64,000 nucleotides of DNA from NCBI GenBank assembly GCA_001552935.1, contig KQ959677.1, forward strand, positions 88,094 to 152,093, read 5' to 3'. Below are positions 1 to 8,979 of this stretch, piece after piece. The notes beneath the pieces are model-generated. The model saw only the letters and a list, made by a program, of their open reading frames with translations, was not told the DNA's origin and made no database searches. The stretch comes from Umbribacter vaginalis. GTDB taxonomy: Bacteria > Actinomycetota > Coriobacteriia > Coriobacteriales > Eggerthellaceae. Every line of letters starts with the position of its first letter. Position 1 is the first letter of the stretch. The translations under genes were made by a program, and so were the position numbers.

Positions 1-2366
1 CCCGCCGCTCCCTTTTAAAAGCAGGGGGAGTTTTGGGTTTATTTGCACTTGCAGGTGGTGCTACTTCATGTTCTTTCTTAGGTGCGCACGTAGAAAAACC
101 GCAGCATACTGAAACAGTGGGATATACCTATCATCAGGGACATTGCGGTGGGATGTGCCCGCTTAAGTGCACTGTTCGTGATGGACGCTTGGTTTTGGTT
201 GAACCCAATACATGTTGTCACGATCGTTATGAAACTATTTGCTTGAAAGGCATATCGGAAATTCAGCACATTTATGGAGCAGGACGTGTACAAACTCCTC
301 TTAAACGTGTTGGTAAGCGCGGTGAAAACAAATTCGTTTCCGTGTCGTGGGAAGAAGCGCTTGACGATATTGTTGCAAAATTACAAGCTATTCGCTCGCA
401 ATACGGTAATAAAGCAGTGTATGTGCGTACATGCGATGAAACGGGTCCTATCTTTTTGAAAGATATGCTGCAAGCACAAGGCTCAGGAAATACGGGTATT
501 GATGTTGGTAATGGTAACGGACTTGACCCTGCTATTGGGCTTGGTGGCGGATATGCAACCGCAACTGCTGAGGCGCGCGACTGGGTAAATTCGCGTTTAG
601 TTCTTACGGTTGGAAGCAATTTCTGTGAGTCAACACTGCCACAAGTGCGTTTGTTTTTTGAAGCTAAAGAAGCGGGCGCGCGTATGATTACGGTGGATCC
701 GCATTTCTCAACAACAGCAGGTAAATCTGACGAGTGGATTCCTATTGAGCCTGGTACTGATGCTGCGCTTTTCCTCGGTATGATTGTTCATATTCTGGAT
801 AAGGGCTTAACCGATCAGCAATTTATGAAGCTGCACACATCGTTTCCGTATTTAGTAGATATATCTACGGGAAAATTGTTGCGTCATCATGAACCTGATC
901 TGAATGCCAAAAAGCCTGAAAAAGGCGATACGAACCCCTTTTATGTATGTGATGCGAACACGTCTGCGCCATGCGCCTATACTCAATGCGCTAACCCTGA
1001 TCTAAACGCTACGATAACTTTCCAAAATAAAACCTACACCACGGTGTTTAATCTGCTGAAACAAACACTGAAATCGTTTAGCGTTGCCGAAGCAGCGCGC
1101 ATTACGCATATTCCAGAAAAGAAAATCTGCGAACTTGCAGCCTTATATGCCCAAGGCCCTTCGTCACTGGCGCTTGGTTGGGGCGGAAACGATAAGATGG
1201 CAAATGCAGATATTGCTGGCCATGCAGCTGCTGTTTTGACAGCGCTTACCGGGAATGTTGGAAAACCTGGAGCTGGCGTTGGTGTGTATGTTGGAGGCAG
1301 TTTTGGTACGGGTTATTCCGCTAAATTCGGCTCGTGGTCGCTGCCATCGTATATGAAGGCTTCAAAAAATGAAATGGCTGCGTACGATTTTCGCACTAAG
1401 CCAAATAGTGTTCGTGCTGCTATCGTCTTTGGCGATGATACTGCACAGCACTTCGGAAATATGAATGTTACCAAAGCGTGGTATGAAAAACTCGATTTGG
1501 TGGTGCAACTTGATCCGTACTTCACAGAAGCGTGCAAGTGGTCTGATTATGTTTTGCCACTCACAACTCGTTTTGAAAATGACTGTGCATTTTCCAATAT
1601 CAAAACGGGATATAACAATATTGTCATGCAAAACAAAATCATCGATCCACTGTTTGAAGCAAAAACCGACTTGTGGGTCCAGCAAGAAATCGCGCGCCGT
1701 TTAGGATGTGCTGACGTGCTTCCGAAAACAGGTGAAGATTATGTTCGCCAATTGCTTAAAGGATCAAAAGACCCCTCAATCAATACGCTTACACCTGAAA
1801 AAATTAACGAAGCGTTTGGTGTGTGGCCTATCAAAGGAAACGAAAAAATTAAACGCTGTTTTGAAGATGGTAAATTTTCCACACCATCGGGCAGAATGGA
1901 TGTTTATTACGAAGACATGCTGGCATTTAATCAGCAATTACCCTTATGGGAAGCGCCTCTTGAAGCCTACGAAGATAATCCGTTGCGCGAGCGTTTTCCT
2001 TTGCAATTTGCAAACACGCGTACACGCTTTAGAATTCACAATCAGTTTAACGATGCTCAATGGCTTCAAAGTATCTATGTGCCAACTATTGCTGTTAATC
2101 CAGCCGATTTGGAAAAGCGTGGCATCAAAAATGGCGATGTCGTACGCGTGAAAAACGACCGCGGCCTTATTAAAGTGCATGTACAAGCAAATGAAGCCAT
2201 TCGTCCTGGTTGTGCACGTTTGTATGAAGGAGCAACGGCTGACTTCACGATTGAAGGTAACATGCAAGAGCTCACCAACGATGCGTATGTTCCCCGTGGT
2301 GAAAAATTGATGGTTGGGCCTGTTATTCCATTTTCAGATACCTTAGTTGAAGTTGAGAAAGCGTAA
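1..2366 (+). CDS. Molybdopterin oxidoreductase (DMSO reductase superfamily), catalytic subunit, 5' partial
   Basis: Catalytic subunit of a membrane-anchored, exported molybdoenzyme that passes electrons between the quinone pool and an unidentified substrate. The reading frame is open to the window edge: codons from base 3 spell R-R-S-L-L-K followed by a hydrophobic stretch, a twin-arginine signal, so the true start lies upstream and the TTG at 33 is not the start. After the signal comes a C-x3-C-x3-C-x23-C [4Fe-4S] motif (nucleotides about 144-242), then the molybdopterin core and a C-terminal dinucleotide-binding domain (from about 1990). It is followed by FeS, NrfD and TorD-like genes, the usual A-B-C-chaperone order. 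I cannot assign the molybdenum ligand or the substrate (DMSO, polysulfide, thiosulfate and others are all possible). Confidence 0.9.
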   Translation, partial: RRSLLKAGGVLGLFALAGGATSCSFLGAHVEKPQHTETVGYTYHQGHCGGMCPLKCTVRDGRLVLVEPNTCCHDRYETICLKGISEIQHIYGAGRVQTPLKRVGKRGENKFVSVSWEEALDDIVAKLQAIRSQYGNKAVYVRTCDETGPIFLKDMLQAQGSGNTGIDVGNGNGLDPAIGLGGGYATATAEARDWVNSRLVLTVGSNFCESTLPQVRLFFEAKEAGARMITVDPHFSTTAGKSDEWIPIEPGTDAALFLGMIVHILDKGLTDQQFMKLHTSFPYLVDISTGKLLRHHEPDLNAKKPEKGDTNPFYVCDANTSAPCAYTQCANPDLNATITFQNKTYTTVFNLLKQTLKSFSVAEAARITHIPEKKICELAALYAQGPSSLALGWGGNDKMANADIAGHAAAVLTALTGNVGKPGAGVGVYVGGSFGTGYSAKFGSWSLPSYMKASKNEMAAYDFRTKPNSVRAAIVFGDDTAQHFGNMNVTKAWYEKLDLVVQLDPYFTEACKWSDYVLPLTTRFENDCAFSNIKTGYNNIVMQNKIIDPLFEAKTDLWVQQEIARRLGCADVLPKTGEDYVRQLLKGSKDPSINTLTPEKINEAFGVWPIKGNEKIKRCFEDGKFSTPSGRMDVYYEDMLAFNQQLPLWEAPLEAYEDNPLRERFPLQFANTRTRFRIHNQFNDAQWLQSIYVPTIAVNPADLEKRGIKNGDVVRVKNDRGLIKVHVQANEAIRPGCARLYEGATADFTIEGNMQELTNDAYVPRGEKLMVGPVIPFSDTLVEVEKA

Positions 2367-2380
2367 AGGAGGATCGTATC

Positions 2381-2998
2381 ATGACACGTTATGCTCTCGC
2401 TATTAGTCAAGCGCGCTGTGTTGGATGTCACACCTGTTCACTAGCGTGTAAAATGCAAAATAATATACCCGATGGTATGTTATGGAATAGAATTTTAACT
2501 GAAAATGCCGATGTAATTGATGGTGCACAAGGTACGTATCCGCAGCTTTCACGTGCGTATCTTCCTATGTCGTGCCAACATTGTGCTAAGCCTGCGTGCC
2601 AAAAAGTATGTCCAACAGGCGCCACGTATAAAGACGATAAAGGGCGCGTGGAAATTAACTACGATAAATGTATTGGATGCCGTATGTGCATGGCAGCATG
2701 TCCCTATAATGCACGTGTGTTTAACTGGGAAGAGCCTGCTCGTGCTACAGGATTCAACTATGGAAGCTCAGACGTTCCTGTGCGCAATAAAGGCGTTATG
2801 GAAAAATGCACCTTATGCAAAGAGCGCACCGATAAAGGTGAGTTGCCTATGTGTGTTCGTACTTGTCCTGCTCGCGCCCGTGTTTTTGGCGATCTTGACG
2901 ATCCGAATAGCGAAATTTCTAAACTGCGCGCCCAAGGCAATGTTCGTACGCTGCTTGAAGATATGGGCACCGAGCCGCAAGTGTTCTATTTGGTGTAA
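2381..2998 (+). CDS. Four-cluster ferredoxin subunit of the molybdoenzyme (DmsB/PsrB/NrfC type)
   Basis: Electron-transfer subunit linking the molybdenum subunit to the membrane anchor. The 205-residue protein has sixteen cysteines in four groups (C13/16/19/23, C65/68/73/77, C97/100/103/107, C143/146/158/162), matching the four [4Fe-4S] clusters of DmsB, PsrB and NrfC. It has no signal peptide, as expected for a partner carried across the membrane with the Tat-signal-bearing catalytic subunit. A strong AGGAGG lies just upstream of the ATG, and the gene starts 14 bases after the catalytic gene ends, so the two are surely co-transcribed. Confidence 0.95.
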   Translation: MTRYALAISQARCVGCHTCSLACKMQNNIPDGMLWNRILTENADVIDGAQGTYPQLSRAYLPMSCQHCAKPACQKVCPTGATYKDDKGRVEINYDKCIGCRMCMAACPYNARVFNWEEPARATGFNYGSSDVPVRNKGVMEKCTLCKERTDKGELPMCVRTCPARARVFGDLDDPNSEISKLRAQGNVRTLLEDMGTEPQVFYLV

Positions 2999-3010
2999 GG
3001 AGAAACGGTT

Positions 3011-4219
3011 ATGATTGCTAACGTAATACGTCGTATGGAGCTTAATACCTTACATACATCAACGAAAGTTGTTGCGCTTGTTTCTGTACTTGGAGTGCTT
3101 TTTGGGCTTATAAGCTGGGTGTATCAGCAGTGGTTTGGCCTTGGTGCAACGGGCATGAACAATGGAACATCGTGGGGCTTGTACATTGCCGATTTTATGT
3201 ACTTTGTAGGATTATCGGCAGGAGCACAAGCAATTGCGTGTGCTGGATACGCTTTCAATATTAAATCACTGCGTTCTATTTCGATTCCGAGTGCCATTGT
3301 TGCGCTTGTTATGCTTTGCATGGGCGGACTTTCTGTATTAGTTGATCTTGGTGGTATCGAGCGCGTGTTTCATATGTTTTTGAGCCCTAATTTTGCTTCT
3401 CCTTTAGTTTGGGATATGACAGCTATTAGCGTATGTCTTATTCTTGACGTGTTGTTTTTAGCGTTTTTGCTCCTGAAAAAAGAGCGTCAAGCAATACTGT
3501 TAGCCCGTATTTTAGTGCTTTCATTTTTTGGCTTGCTGTCGGTTGATGCGTGGATTTTTGGTCTTGAAAATGCAAAAGAGGGATGGAACAGCGCTATCCT
3601 TGCACCCATCTTTATCTGTTCAGCGCTCGATTCAGGTGCTGCATGTGTAGCTTTGTGTCTTGCCTATCTTGAAAAGCAGCAGCATGTTCGCGTTGAAAAA
3701 CATATCTATCCAACGCTCGCTTTGATCATGGTGGTTGCAGTAGTATTTGAGTTCTATTTTATCATGTGTGAAGTAGTTACTACCGCTTACGCCCATACTG
3801 CAACAGGAACCTTTATTTTAGGTCAAATGTTTGTTGGTTCTACGGCACCGTTTTTTTGGTTTGAAATTATCGGTGGTTTAGTAATTCCATTTTTCTTGAT
3901 GATTTCTACAAAACGCCGCGCGTCAAAACGCTTCTTTTTCACAGCGGGAGTATTGGTAATGCTTGGTGTATTTTGTAAGCGCATCTGGTTGTTGCTATCG
4001 TCATTCGTGAAGCCAAATGTGTATGGTGCACCTGGATTGACGAGCGGTTCTGTAGAAACACAAGGAGTGCACAGCATTGGTATGTGGTCTCCGTTAAGCT
4101 ATTATGCACCGAGCATTTCAGAAATTGGCGTTACGTGTGCTATGGTTGGAATTGCACTGTTAGCATTAATTATATTGTTTAAGCTTTGTGTGCCATTACA
4201 TGAACCTATCAAGGACTAA
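3011..4219 (+). CDS. NrfD/PsrC-like membrane anchor subunit
   Basis: Integral membrane subunit that exchanges electrons with menaquinol for the adjacent ferredoxin subunit. The 402-residue product is almost wholly hydrophobic with about eight to ten membrane spans. Near residues 50-70 it carries the NrfD-family signature NNGTSWGLYIADF followed by FVGLSAG. GGAG lies 9 bases before the ATG and the gene starts 12 bases after the FeS gene. No heme-binding histidine pattern of the DmsC-unrelated cytochrome b type is evident, so NrfD-type quinol oxidation or reduction without heme is the best reading. The direction of electron flow cannot be told from sequence. Confidence 0.9.
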   Translation: MIANVIRRMELNTLHTSTKVVALVSVLGVLFGLISWVYQQWFGLGATGMNNGTSWGLYIADFMYFVGLSAGAQAIACAGYAFNIKSLRSISIPSAIVALVMLCMGGLSVLVDLGGIERVFHMFLSPNFASPLVWDMTAISVCLILDVLFLAFLLLKKERQAILLARILVLSFFGLLSVDAWIFGLENAKEGWNSAILAPIFICSALDSGAACVALCLAYLEKQQHVRVEKHIYPTLALIMVVAVVFEFYFIMCEVVTTAYAHTATGTFILGQMFVGSTAPFFWFEIIGGLVIPFFLMISTKRRASKRFFFTAGVLVMLGVFCKRIWLLLSSFVKPNVYGAPGLTSGSVETQGVHSIGMWSPLSYYAPSISEIGVTCAMVGIALLALIILFKLCVPLHEPIKD

Positions 4220-4223
4220 TGAT

Positions 4224-5003
4224 ATGGAACAGCGCCTTTCATTGCAGCATGTGTCTGCCAACAATAACGATGCTTCCTTAGGTATGCCGCATTCGGCATA
4301 TCGATGGAGTGTCTATGCAGGCTTGCTTAATTTGCTTGGAAGTTTGCTTATTACGACACCGAATAGACTACCTGCTTCATTATTTGATCCAGAAGCATGG
4401 CATGCGAGCGACACGCTTGGTAATGCCTGCTTGCATGATGCGTTTGATCATTTTGCCGCATATCTTGAACAGCTTCAACGTACGCACGGAAGCGCTGCGC
4501 TTACTGAAGCAGCCTGTGAGCAAACTGCACTATTTATTGGCCCTCCCAAACCTACCTGTCCACCGTGGGAGGGCTTTTATGCCGAGCAACATAATGAAGT
4601 CGGCTATGGCCGCTGTGCTCTTGAAATGCTTCATGCATTGCAGGATGCGCACCTTACGATTGAGGGATCAAATAGGCAATATGCCGACCATATTGGTATT
4701 GAGTGCATGTATGCGGCTACTTTAGCGCAGCGTATTGCTGATGCCTTTGACCATACTACTGAGCAGAATAGTAACAAGCATCAGAATACTGACGAGGAGC
4801 AGAATACTGGCGATGTGTATACGTCCATGTGCACTTTGAAAGCTTTTCTTGCTGATCATCCGTGTGCATGGATCGATGCCTTGTATGAGCGTGTACAACA
4901 CCATGCTCCTGATGCGTATTGCGCACATCTGCTTGAACTGGTGCGTGCTGTGCTTAATAATCCGCCGTATGATGAAAACAATATTATAGACGAGTTTAGC
5001 TGA
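4224..5003 (+). CDS. TorD/DmsD-family molybdoenzyme maturation chaperone
   Basis: Cytoplasmic chaperone that holds the Tat-signal-bearing catalytic subunit until the molybdenum cofactor is inserted. The family signature is visible as LFIGPPKPTCPPWEGFY around residues 98-114 and YADHIGIE downstream. I chose the ATG at 4224 because AAGGA lies 8 bases upstream and the preceding stop is at 4217-4219; an in-frame GTG at 4188 would overlap the anchor gene. A glutamine/asparagine-rich stretch (about residues 180-200) looks like a flexible insertion. It closes the molybdoenzyme operon and is presumably specific for its catalytic subunit. Confidence 0.85.
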   Translation: MEQRLSLQHVSANNNDASLGMPHSAYRWSVYAGLLNLLGSLLITTPNRLPASLFDPEAWHASDTLGNACLHDAFDHFAAYLEQLQRTHGSAALTEAACEQTALFIGPPKPTCPPWEGFYAEQHNEVGYGRCALEMLHALQDAHLTIEGSNRQYADHIGIECMYAATLAQRIADAFDHTTEQNSNKHQNTDEEQNTGDVYTSMCTLKAFLADHPCAWIDALYERVQHHAPDAYCAHLLELVRAVLNNPPYDENNIIDEFS

Positions 5004-5195
5004 GTATACACAGAGTTACACCATGGGATTGGAAATGCTTTTTGTGTCAGCTGTTTCATTGCAGTTATGCTACAGTTTATAAGATGTAACAGGGTCAAGC
5101 GCTGTTTTGTCATATACTAGCATAGACAAAGAAAACAAAATCTATACATCAAGCGTAGGTTTTGTAGTGCATTTTGAAATGTAAGGATGGTTTTT

Positions 5196-5735
5196 ATGTT
5201 GAAGATCGTACGATCTCCCGATCCATTGCTCAATACGGTGTGTGACGCTGCTTCATTTGACGATAAAAGTCTTAAACGTTTATCAACACAAATGGCACAA
5301 ACGATGTATAAAAATAATGGTGTAGGTCTTGCTGCACCGCAGGTAGGTGTTCTGAAACGTCTGATTGTTGTCGATTGCGATTGGCCTGATGGTGTAAAAG
5401 ATCCGCTCGTGCTTCTTAATCCAGAAATTATTGAATTGCAAGGCGATCCTGTTATCGATTATGAGGGCTGCTTGTCGGTACCAGGAGTAAGCGCACCTGT
5501 TTCGCGGCCACCGTGGGCGCATGTTCGTTATTTCGACTTAAAAGGCGAAGAGTGGGAAATTGAAAGCGACGGCCTGCTTGGTCGTTGTTTACAGCATGAA
5601 ATTGACCACCTCAACGGCATCACCTTGTTTGAAAGCTGTGTTCCTACGTACAAATTGAAACTGCTCGATGCGTATGCAAAAGCACGCGCAGCAGGTGCGA
5701 TGCCTGGTGACGTTTCAATCGAAAGCGCTTCATAA
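5196..5735 (+). CDS. def: Peptide deformylase
   Basis: Removes the N-formyl group from nascent proteins at the ribosome. All three metal-site motifs are present in the 179-residue protein: GVGLAAPQVG (42-51), EGCLS with metal ligand C92, and QHEIDH with ligands H134 and H138 and catalytic E135. The ATG at 5196 is preferred over the one at 5187 because AAGGA (5183-5187) then sits 8 bases upstream. The stop codon shares one base with the fmt start (TAATG), so formylation and deformylation enzymes are translationally coupled. Confidence 0.96.
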   Translation: MLKIVRSPDPLLNTVCDAASFDDKSLKRLSTQMAQTMYKNNGVGLAAPQVGVLKRLIVVDCDWPDGVKDPLVLLNPEIIELQGDPVIDYEGCLSVPGVSAPVSRPPWAHVRYFDLKGEEWEIESDGLLGRCLQHEIDHLNGITLFESCVPTYKLKLLDAYAKARAAGAMPGDVSIESAS

Positions 5736-6709
5736 TGCGCATTGTTTTTATGGGAACGCCGGCGTTTGCGGCAACTATCCTCAAGCACCTGCTTGCAAGC
5801 AAAATGCATGACGTATGCGCTGTTTTTACAGCGCCTGATGCCGTGCGTTCGCGTGGATCGCACCTTGAGACGTCTGCGGTTGGATGTATTGCGCGCGATG
5901 CCGATGTGCCGTTGTATCAGCCAGCTTCCTGTAAAAACCCCCAGCTTATCGATACGCTTGCCGCGCTACAGCCCGACGTGATTTGCGTTGCTGCGTATGG
6001 AATGTTGCTTCCCGAAGCGCTGCTTAACGTTGCGCGCTATGGCGCCATTAACGTGCATGCGTCGCTTCTTCCGCGCTGGCGTGGAGCAGCTCCGATCGAA
6101 CGTGCTATTTTAGCGGGCGATACGTATGCTGGCGTGTGTAGTATGCGCATGACAGCAGCTCTTGATGCGGGCGATTTCTGCTTTCCGAAACGCGTTGCGC
6201 TGGGCGAACTTTCCTATGACGAACTCAGCGAACAGCTGGCGTGTTTAGGCGCGCAATCACTACTTGAATGTTTAGATGCGCTTGCTCAAAATTCAGTTGA
6301 ATGGCAAGTGCAAGATCACACGCTTGTTACGTATGCACATAAGCTCACCAAAGATGAGTTGTATCTTTCTCCTGATGACACGGCACTTCAAGCCTGCAGA
6401 AAGGTTCATGCTTCAAGCAATGCGCACCCTGCACGCGCGCTGCTTGCTGGGCGTTCTGTTCGCGTAATGAACGCTTCAGTGCTTGATGACGTGGCGCTTA
6501 ACAGCCCTTTATTGCATGAACGTCTTAACTCGCTTTGCGCAGGTGATATGTGTTTTCATGCAAAACGTCTGTTTCTTGCTTGTAAATCTGGTATCCTTGA
6601 AATTCATAGCCTTATTCCCAGTGGAAAACGCGCTATGGATTCTTGCGCATTTGCGTCAGGGATACAAGGAATAAAACATGCTACCTTAGTTTGGGAGAGC
6701 GCAAAATGA
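5735..6709 (+). CDS. fmt: Methionyl-tRNA formyltransferase
   Basis: Transfers a formyl group from 10-formyl-tetrahydrofolate to initiator Met-tRNA. The 324-residue protein starts MRIVFMGTPAFA, typical of the family, and carries the folate-site block INVHASLLPRWRGAAPIE with the catalytic Asn and His. The C-terminal OB-like tRNA-binding domain is present, so length is normal. It overlaps def by one base and rsmB by four (ATGA at 6706-6709), giving a def-fmt-rsmB operon, a common bacterial arrangement. Confidence 0.97.
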   Translation: MRIVFMGTPAFAATILKHLLASKMHDVCAVFTAPDAVRSRGSHLETSAVGCIARDADVPLYQPASCKNPQLIDTLAALQPDVICVAAYGMLLPEALLNVARYGAINVHASLLPRWRGAAPIERAILAGDTYAGVCSMRMTAALDAGDFCFPKRVALGELSYDELSEQLACLGAQSLLECLDALAQNSVEWQVQDHTLVTYAHKLTKDELYLSPDDTALQACRKVHASSNAHPARALLAGRSVRVMNASVLDDVALNSPLLHERLNSLCAGDMCFHAKRLFLACKSGILEIHSLIPSGKRAMDSCAFASGIQGIKHATLVWESAK

Positions 6710-8751
6710 CAGAACAGGCAGGCCAGAGACCTAACAAACCCTCACGTGTACGACAGGCAGCACATCACGCATCGCACACATCTTCGCGAACGCACCAATC
6801 AAAACAATCATCTGCATCCGCACAGCACAAATCATTTTCACGAAAAACTTCATCGTTTGCGCATAAGAAAGCCTCATCTGGTTCACACACGGGCGCTCCT
6901 GCACACAAGAATTTTACGCCTGCTCATAAAAAAGCAGCATCCTCGCACTCATCTGCGCCGTTTTCACGCAAGAAACCGCATACCGATCGCGCGAAGTCAA
7001 CTTCTTTTGCATCAGCTACATCTGATCGCATGAAAGCAAAATCCTCGCACCCATCTTCCCGCACGTCTTCGGAAGCTGCCTCACATGATAGTGCATATGC
7101 TCGCAAGAAAGCAGCAAGTTCACGTGCACGTGTTACTTCCAGCGAAAAGCACCAGCAAGGATACCGCCCACGCACTATGAAAAGTGTTCGGGCGCGGGAA
7201 ATTAAACGTATTACGTCAGATACAACGCTTGCTTACAACGGCGAGCTGGATCCAAAAGCAGGAAAGCGCAGCGCTATAGCTCCAGGCAATATTACGCGTG
7301 AAAAAAATCGTCGAGAACGTGAGCTTAAGCGCGCAACATCTCACATGGACGACAGCGCCCGCGCACGTGAAAGCAAGCATGTTTCAGGTGACTTTTATCC
7401 AAATAAAGCATCCGATGCGCGACTTTTAGCACTTCGTGTAACGCGCTTGGTACGCCTGCGAAAAGCCTATACGCAAGATATTTTGAACGCTCACCTTGAT
7501 AAGTGCAGCTTATCTTCAAGCGATAAATCGTTTGCAGCGCTGCTTGCATTAGGTGTTGCTACGTGTTATGGCACGCTTGATGAAATTATTGATCGCGCAT
7601 TGGAAAAACCAGCCGATGCGTTTGAAGATATTCGTGATGCGTTGCGCATCTCAACCTATGAGCTTATGTTCCTGAATAAAGAGGCTCATGCTGCTATTGA
7701 CCAGGGAGTAGAATTAGTGCGTGCGGTAAGCCCGTGTGCAAGTGGTTTAGGAAATGCCATTTTGCATCGCGTTGAGCGCTCACGCGCATCGTTTCCTTAT
7801 GGTGACCCGAAGCGCGATACAGCAGCGCTTGCGCGCACTTATGGTTTCCCAAAATGGCTCTGTGAGCGGCTTATTGCCGACATGGGAGCTCAAAATGCCG
7901 CACATTTTATGAAAGCAAGTAATGCGCCTGCTCCTTTATATATTGCCATTAATAGTATTAAAAGCAGTATCGAAGAGGTACAATCTGCCTTTGAAAGTGC
8001 TGGTAGTAGGCTTTGTGATGTAACGGTCAATGATATGTCTGTTGCCTTGTGTAAGCGCGTTATTAACCCTCAAAGCATTCTTCATCCCAGCATAAAAGCA
8101 CTTTTTGATGAGGGTAAGATTTTCGTATCTGATGCGTGTGCTCAACATATCGCTCTGCAAGCTGCCTTGTTGCTCAAAGGAGAGAAGTTGCTTGAAATTG
8201 GCTGTGGTCGTGGTAGCAAAACACTGTTACTACAAAGTCATTATTATGCAGCTCACAATAAGCAAGCTCAGCTTGATGCTGTTGACTTGCATTCGTATAA
8301 ACTTGACATTGTGCGCGAGCGTACAAAGTGCTACGGCGTAAACGTTCGTGAATTTTATTGTGGAAACGCAACGCGTCTTTCAAGCTTTGTTCCTGCGAAC
8401 AGTTACGATGTAGTGTTTGTCGATGCTCCGTGCTCGGGGCTTGGAACACTGCGCCGTCATCCTGAAATTCGCTGGCGTTTAAGTGCTGAGGCTATTGAAG
8501 AGATTGCCCAGCTTGAATTGGATATGCTTGCATCTGCTGGCGCCTATGTTGCAGTTGGTGGGTCACTGGTATATTCAACATGTACAATTACGTATGCGGA
8601 AAATAACAATGTTGTAAAGCAGTTTTTAGAATCACAGCAAGGCGCGTCATTTGTACTTGCTCCTTTTGGTTCACAATCGTGCATTTCAGTTCAGCTGAAT
8701 GCCGATGGAGCTGATGCTCATTTTGCTGTTCGCTTTAAACGCATACGTTAA
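6706..8751 (+). CDS. rsmB: 16S rRNA m5C methyltransferase RsmB with long basic N-terminal extension
   Basis: SAM-dependent methylation of C967 of 16S rRNA is the family function. From about residue 236 there is a NusB-like RNA-binding domain, followed by a Rossmann methyltransferase with motif I (LLEIGCGRGSKT), motif IV VDAPCSGLG and motif VI VYSTCTITYAEN, which supply the two catalytic-type cysteines. Residues 1 to about 235 are unusual: rich in Ser, Lys, His, Ala and Arg, with repeated A-H-K-K-like and S-R-K-like units, probably disordered and nucleic-acid binding. The ATG at 6706 overlaps the fmt stop and has GGGAGAG upstream; at 681 residues it is far longer than usual RsmB (about 430-450). 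Confidence 0.9.
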   Translation: MTEQAGQRPNKPSRVRQAAHHASHTSSRTHQSKQSSASAQHKSFSRKTSSFAHKKASSGSHTGAPAHKNFTPAHKKAASSHSSAPFSRKKPHTDRAKSTSFASATSDRMKAKSSHPSSRTSSEAASHDSAYARKKAASSRARVTSSEKHQQGYRPRTMKSVRAREIKRITSDTTLAYNGELDPKAGKRSAIAPGNITREKNRRERELKRATSHMDDSARARESKHVSGDFYPNKASDARLLALRVTRLVRLRKAYTQDILNAHLDKCSLSSSDKSFAALLALGVATCYGTLDEIIDRALEKPADAFEDIRDALRISTYELMFLNKEAHAAIDQGVELVRAVSPCASGLGNAILHRVERSRASFPYGDPKRDTAALARTYGFPKWLCERLIADMGAQNAAHFMKASNAPAPLYIAINSIKSSIEEVQSAFESAGSRLCDVTVNDMSVALCKRVINPQSILHPSIKALFDEGKIFVSDACAQHIALQAALLLKGEKLLEIGCGRGSKTLLLQSHYYAAHNKQAQLDAVDLHSYKLDIVRERTKCYGVNVREFYCGNATRLSSFVPANSYDVVFVDAPCSGLGTLRRHPEIRWRLSAEAIEEIAQLELDMLASAGAYVAVGGSLVYSTCTITYAENNNVVKQFLESQQGASFVLAPFGSQSCISVQLNADGADAHFAVRFKRIR

Positions 8752-8979
8752 GCATAGCTTTCTTTGCCGGAACGCTTTTTTGTGCTGCGCTGCTCGGTGC
8801 GCTTTTTACTTGAAGCTGTTCGTGCACTTTCATGCAGGCTTTGTTCGTGTGCTCTTTACTCATTACTGCTTTGTGTGCCGTTTACTATGCAATTTAGTGC
8901 TCTCTGGATATTTTCATACACAAAGGGCTTATACCATGGTAAAACAGTACAAGACCATTCAACAGAAAGAAGGCGTGTT

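Noticed and set aside
8752-8979. N-terminal extension of GlpX reaching back to 8764
   Set aside because: The upstream part is Cys/Leu/Phe-rich and unlike GlpX; the ATG at 8980 fits the family start and has a ribosome site.
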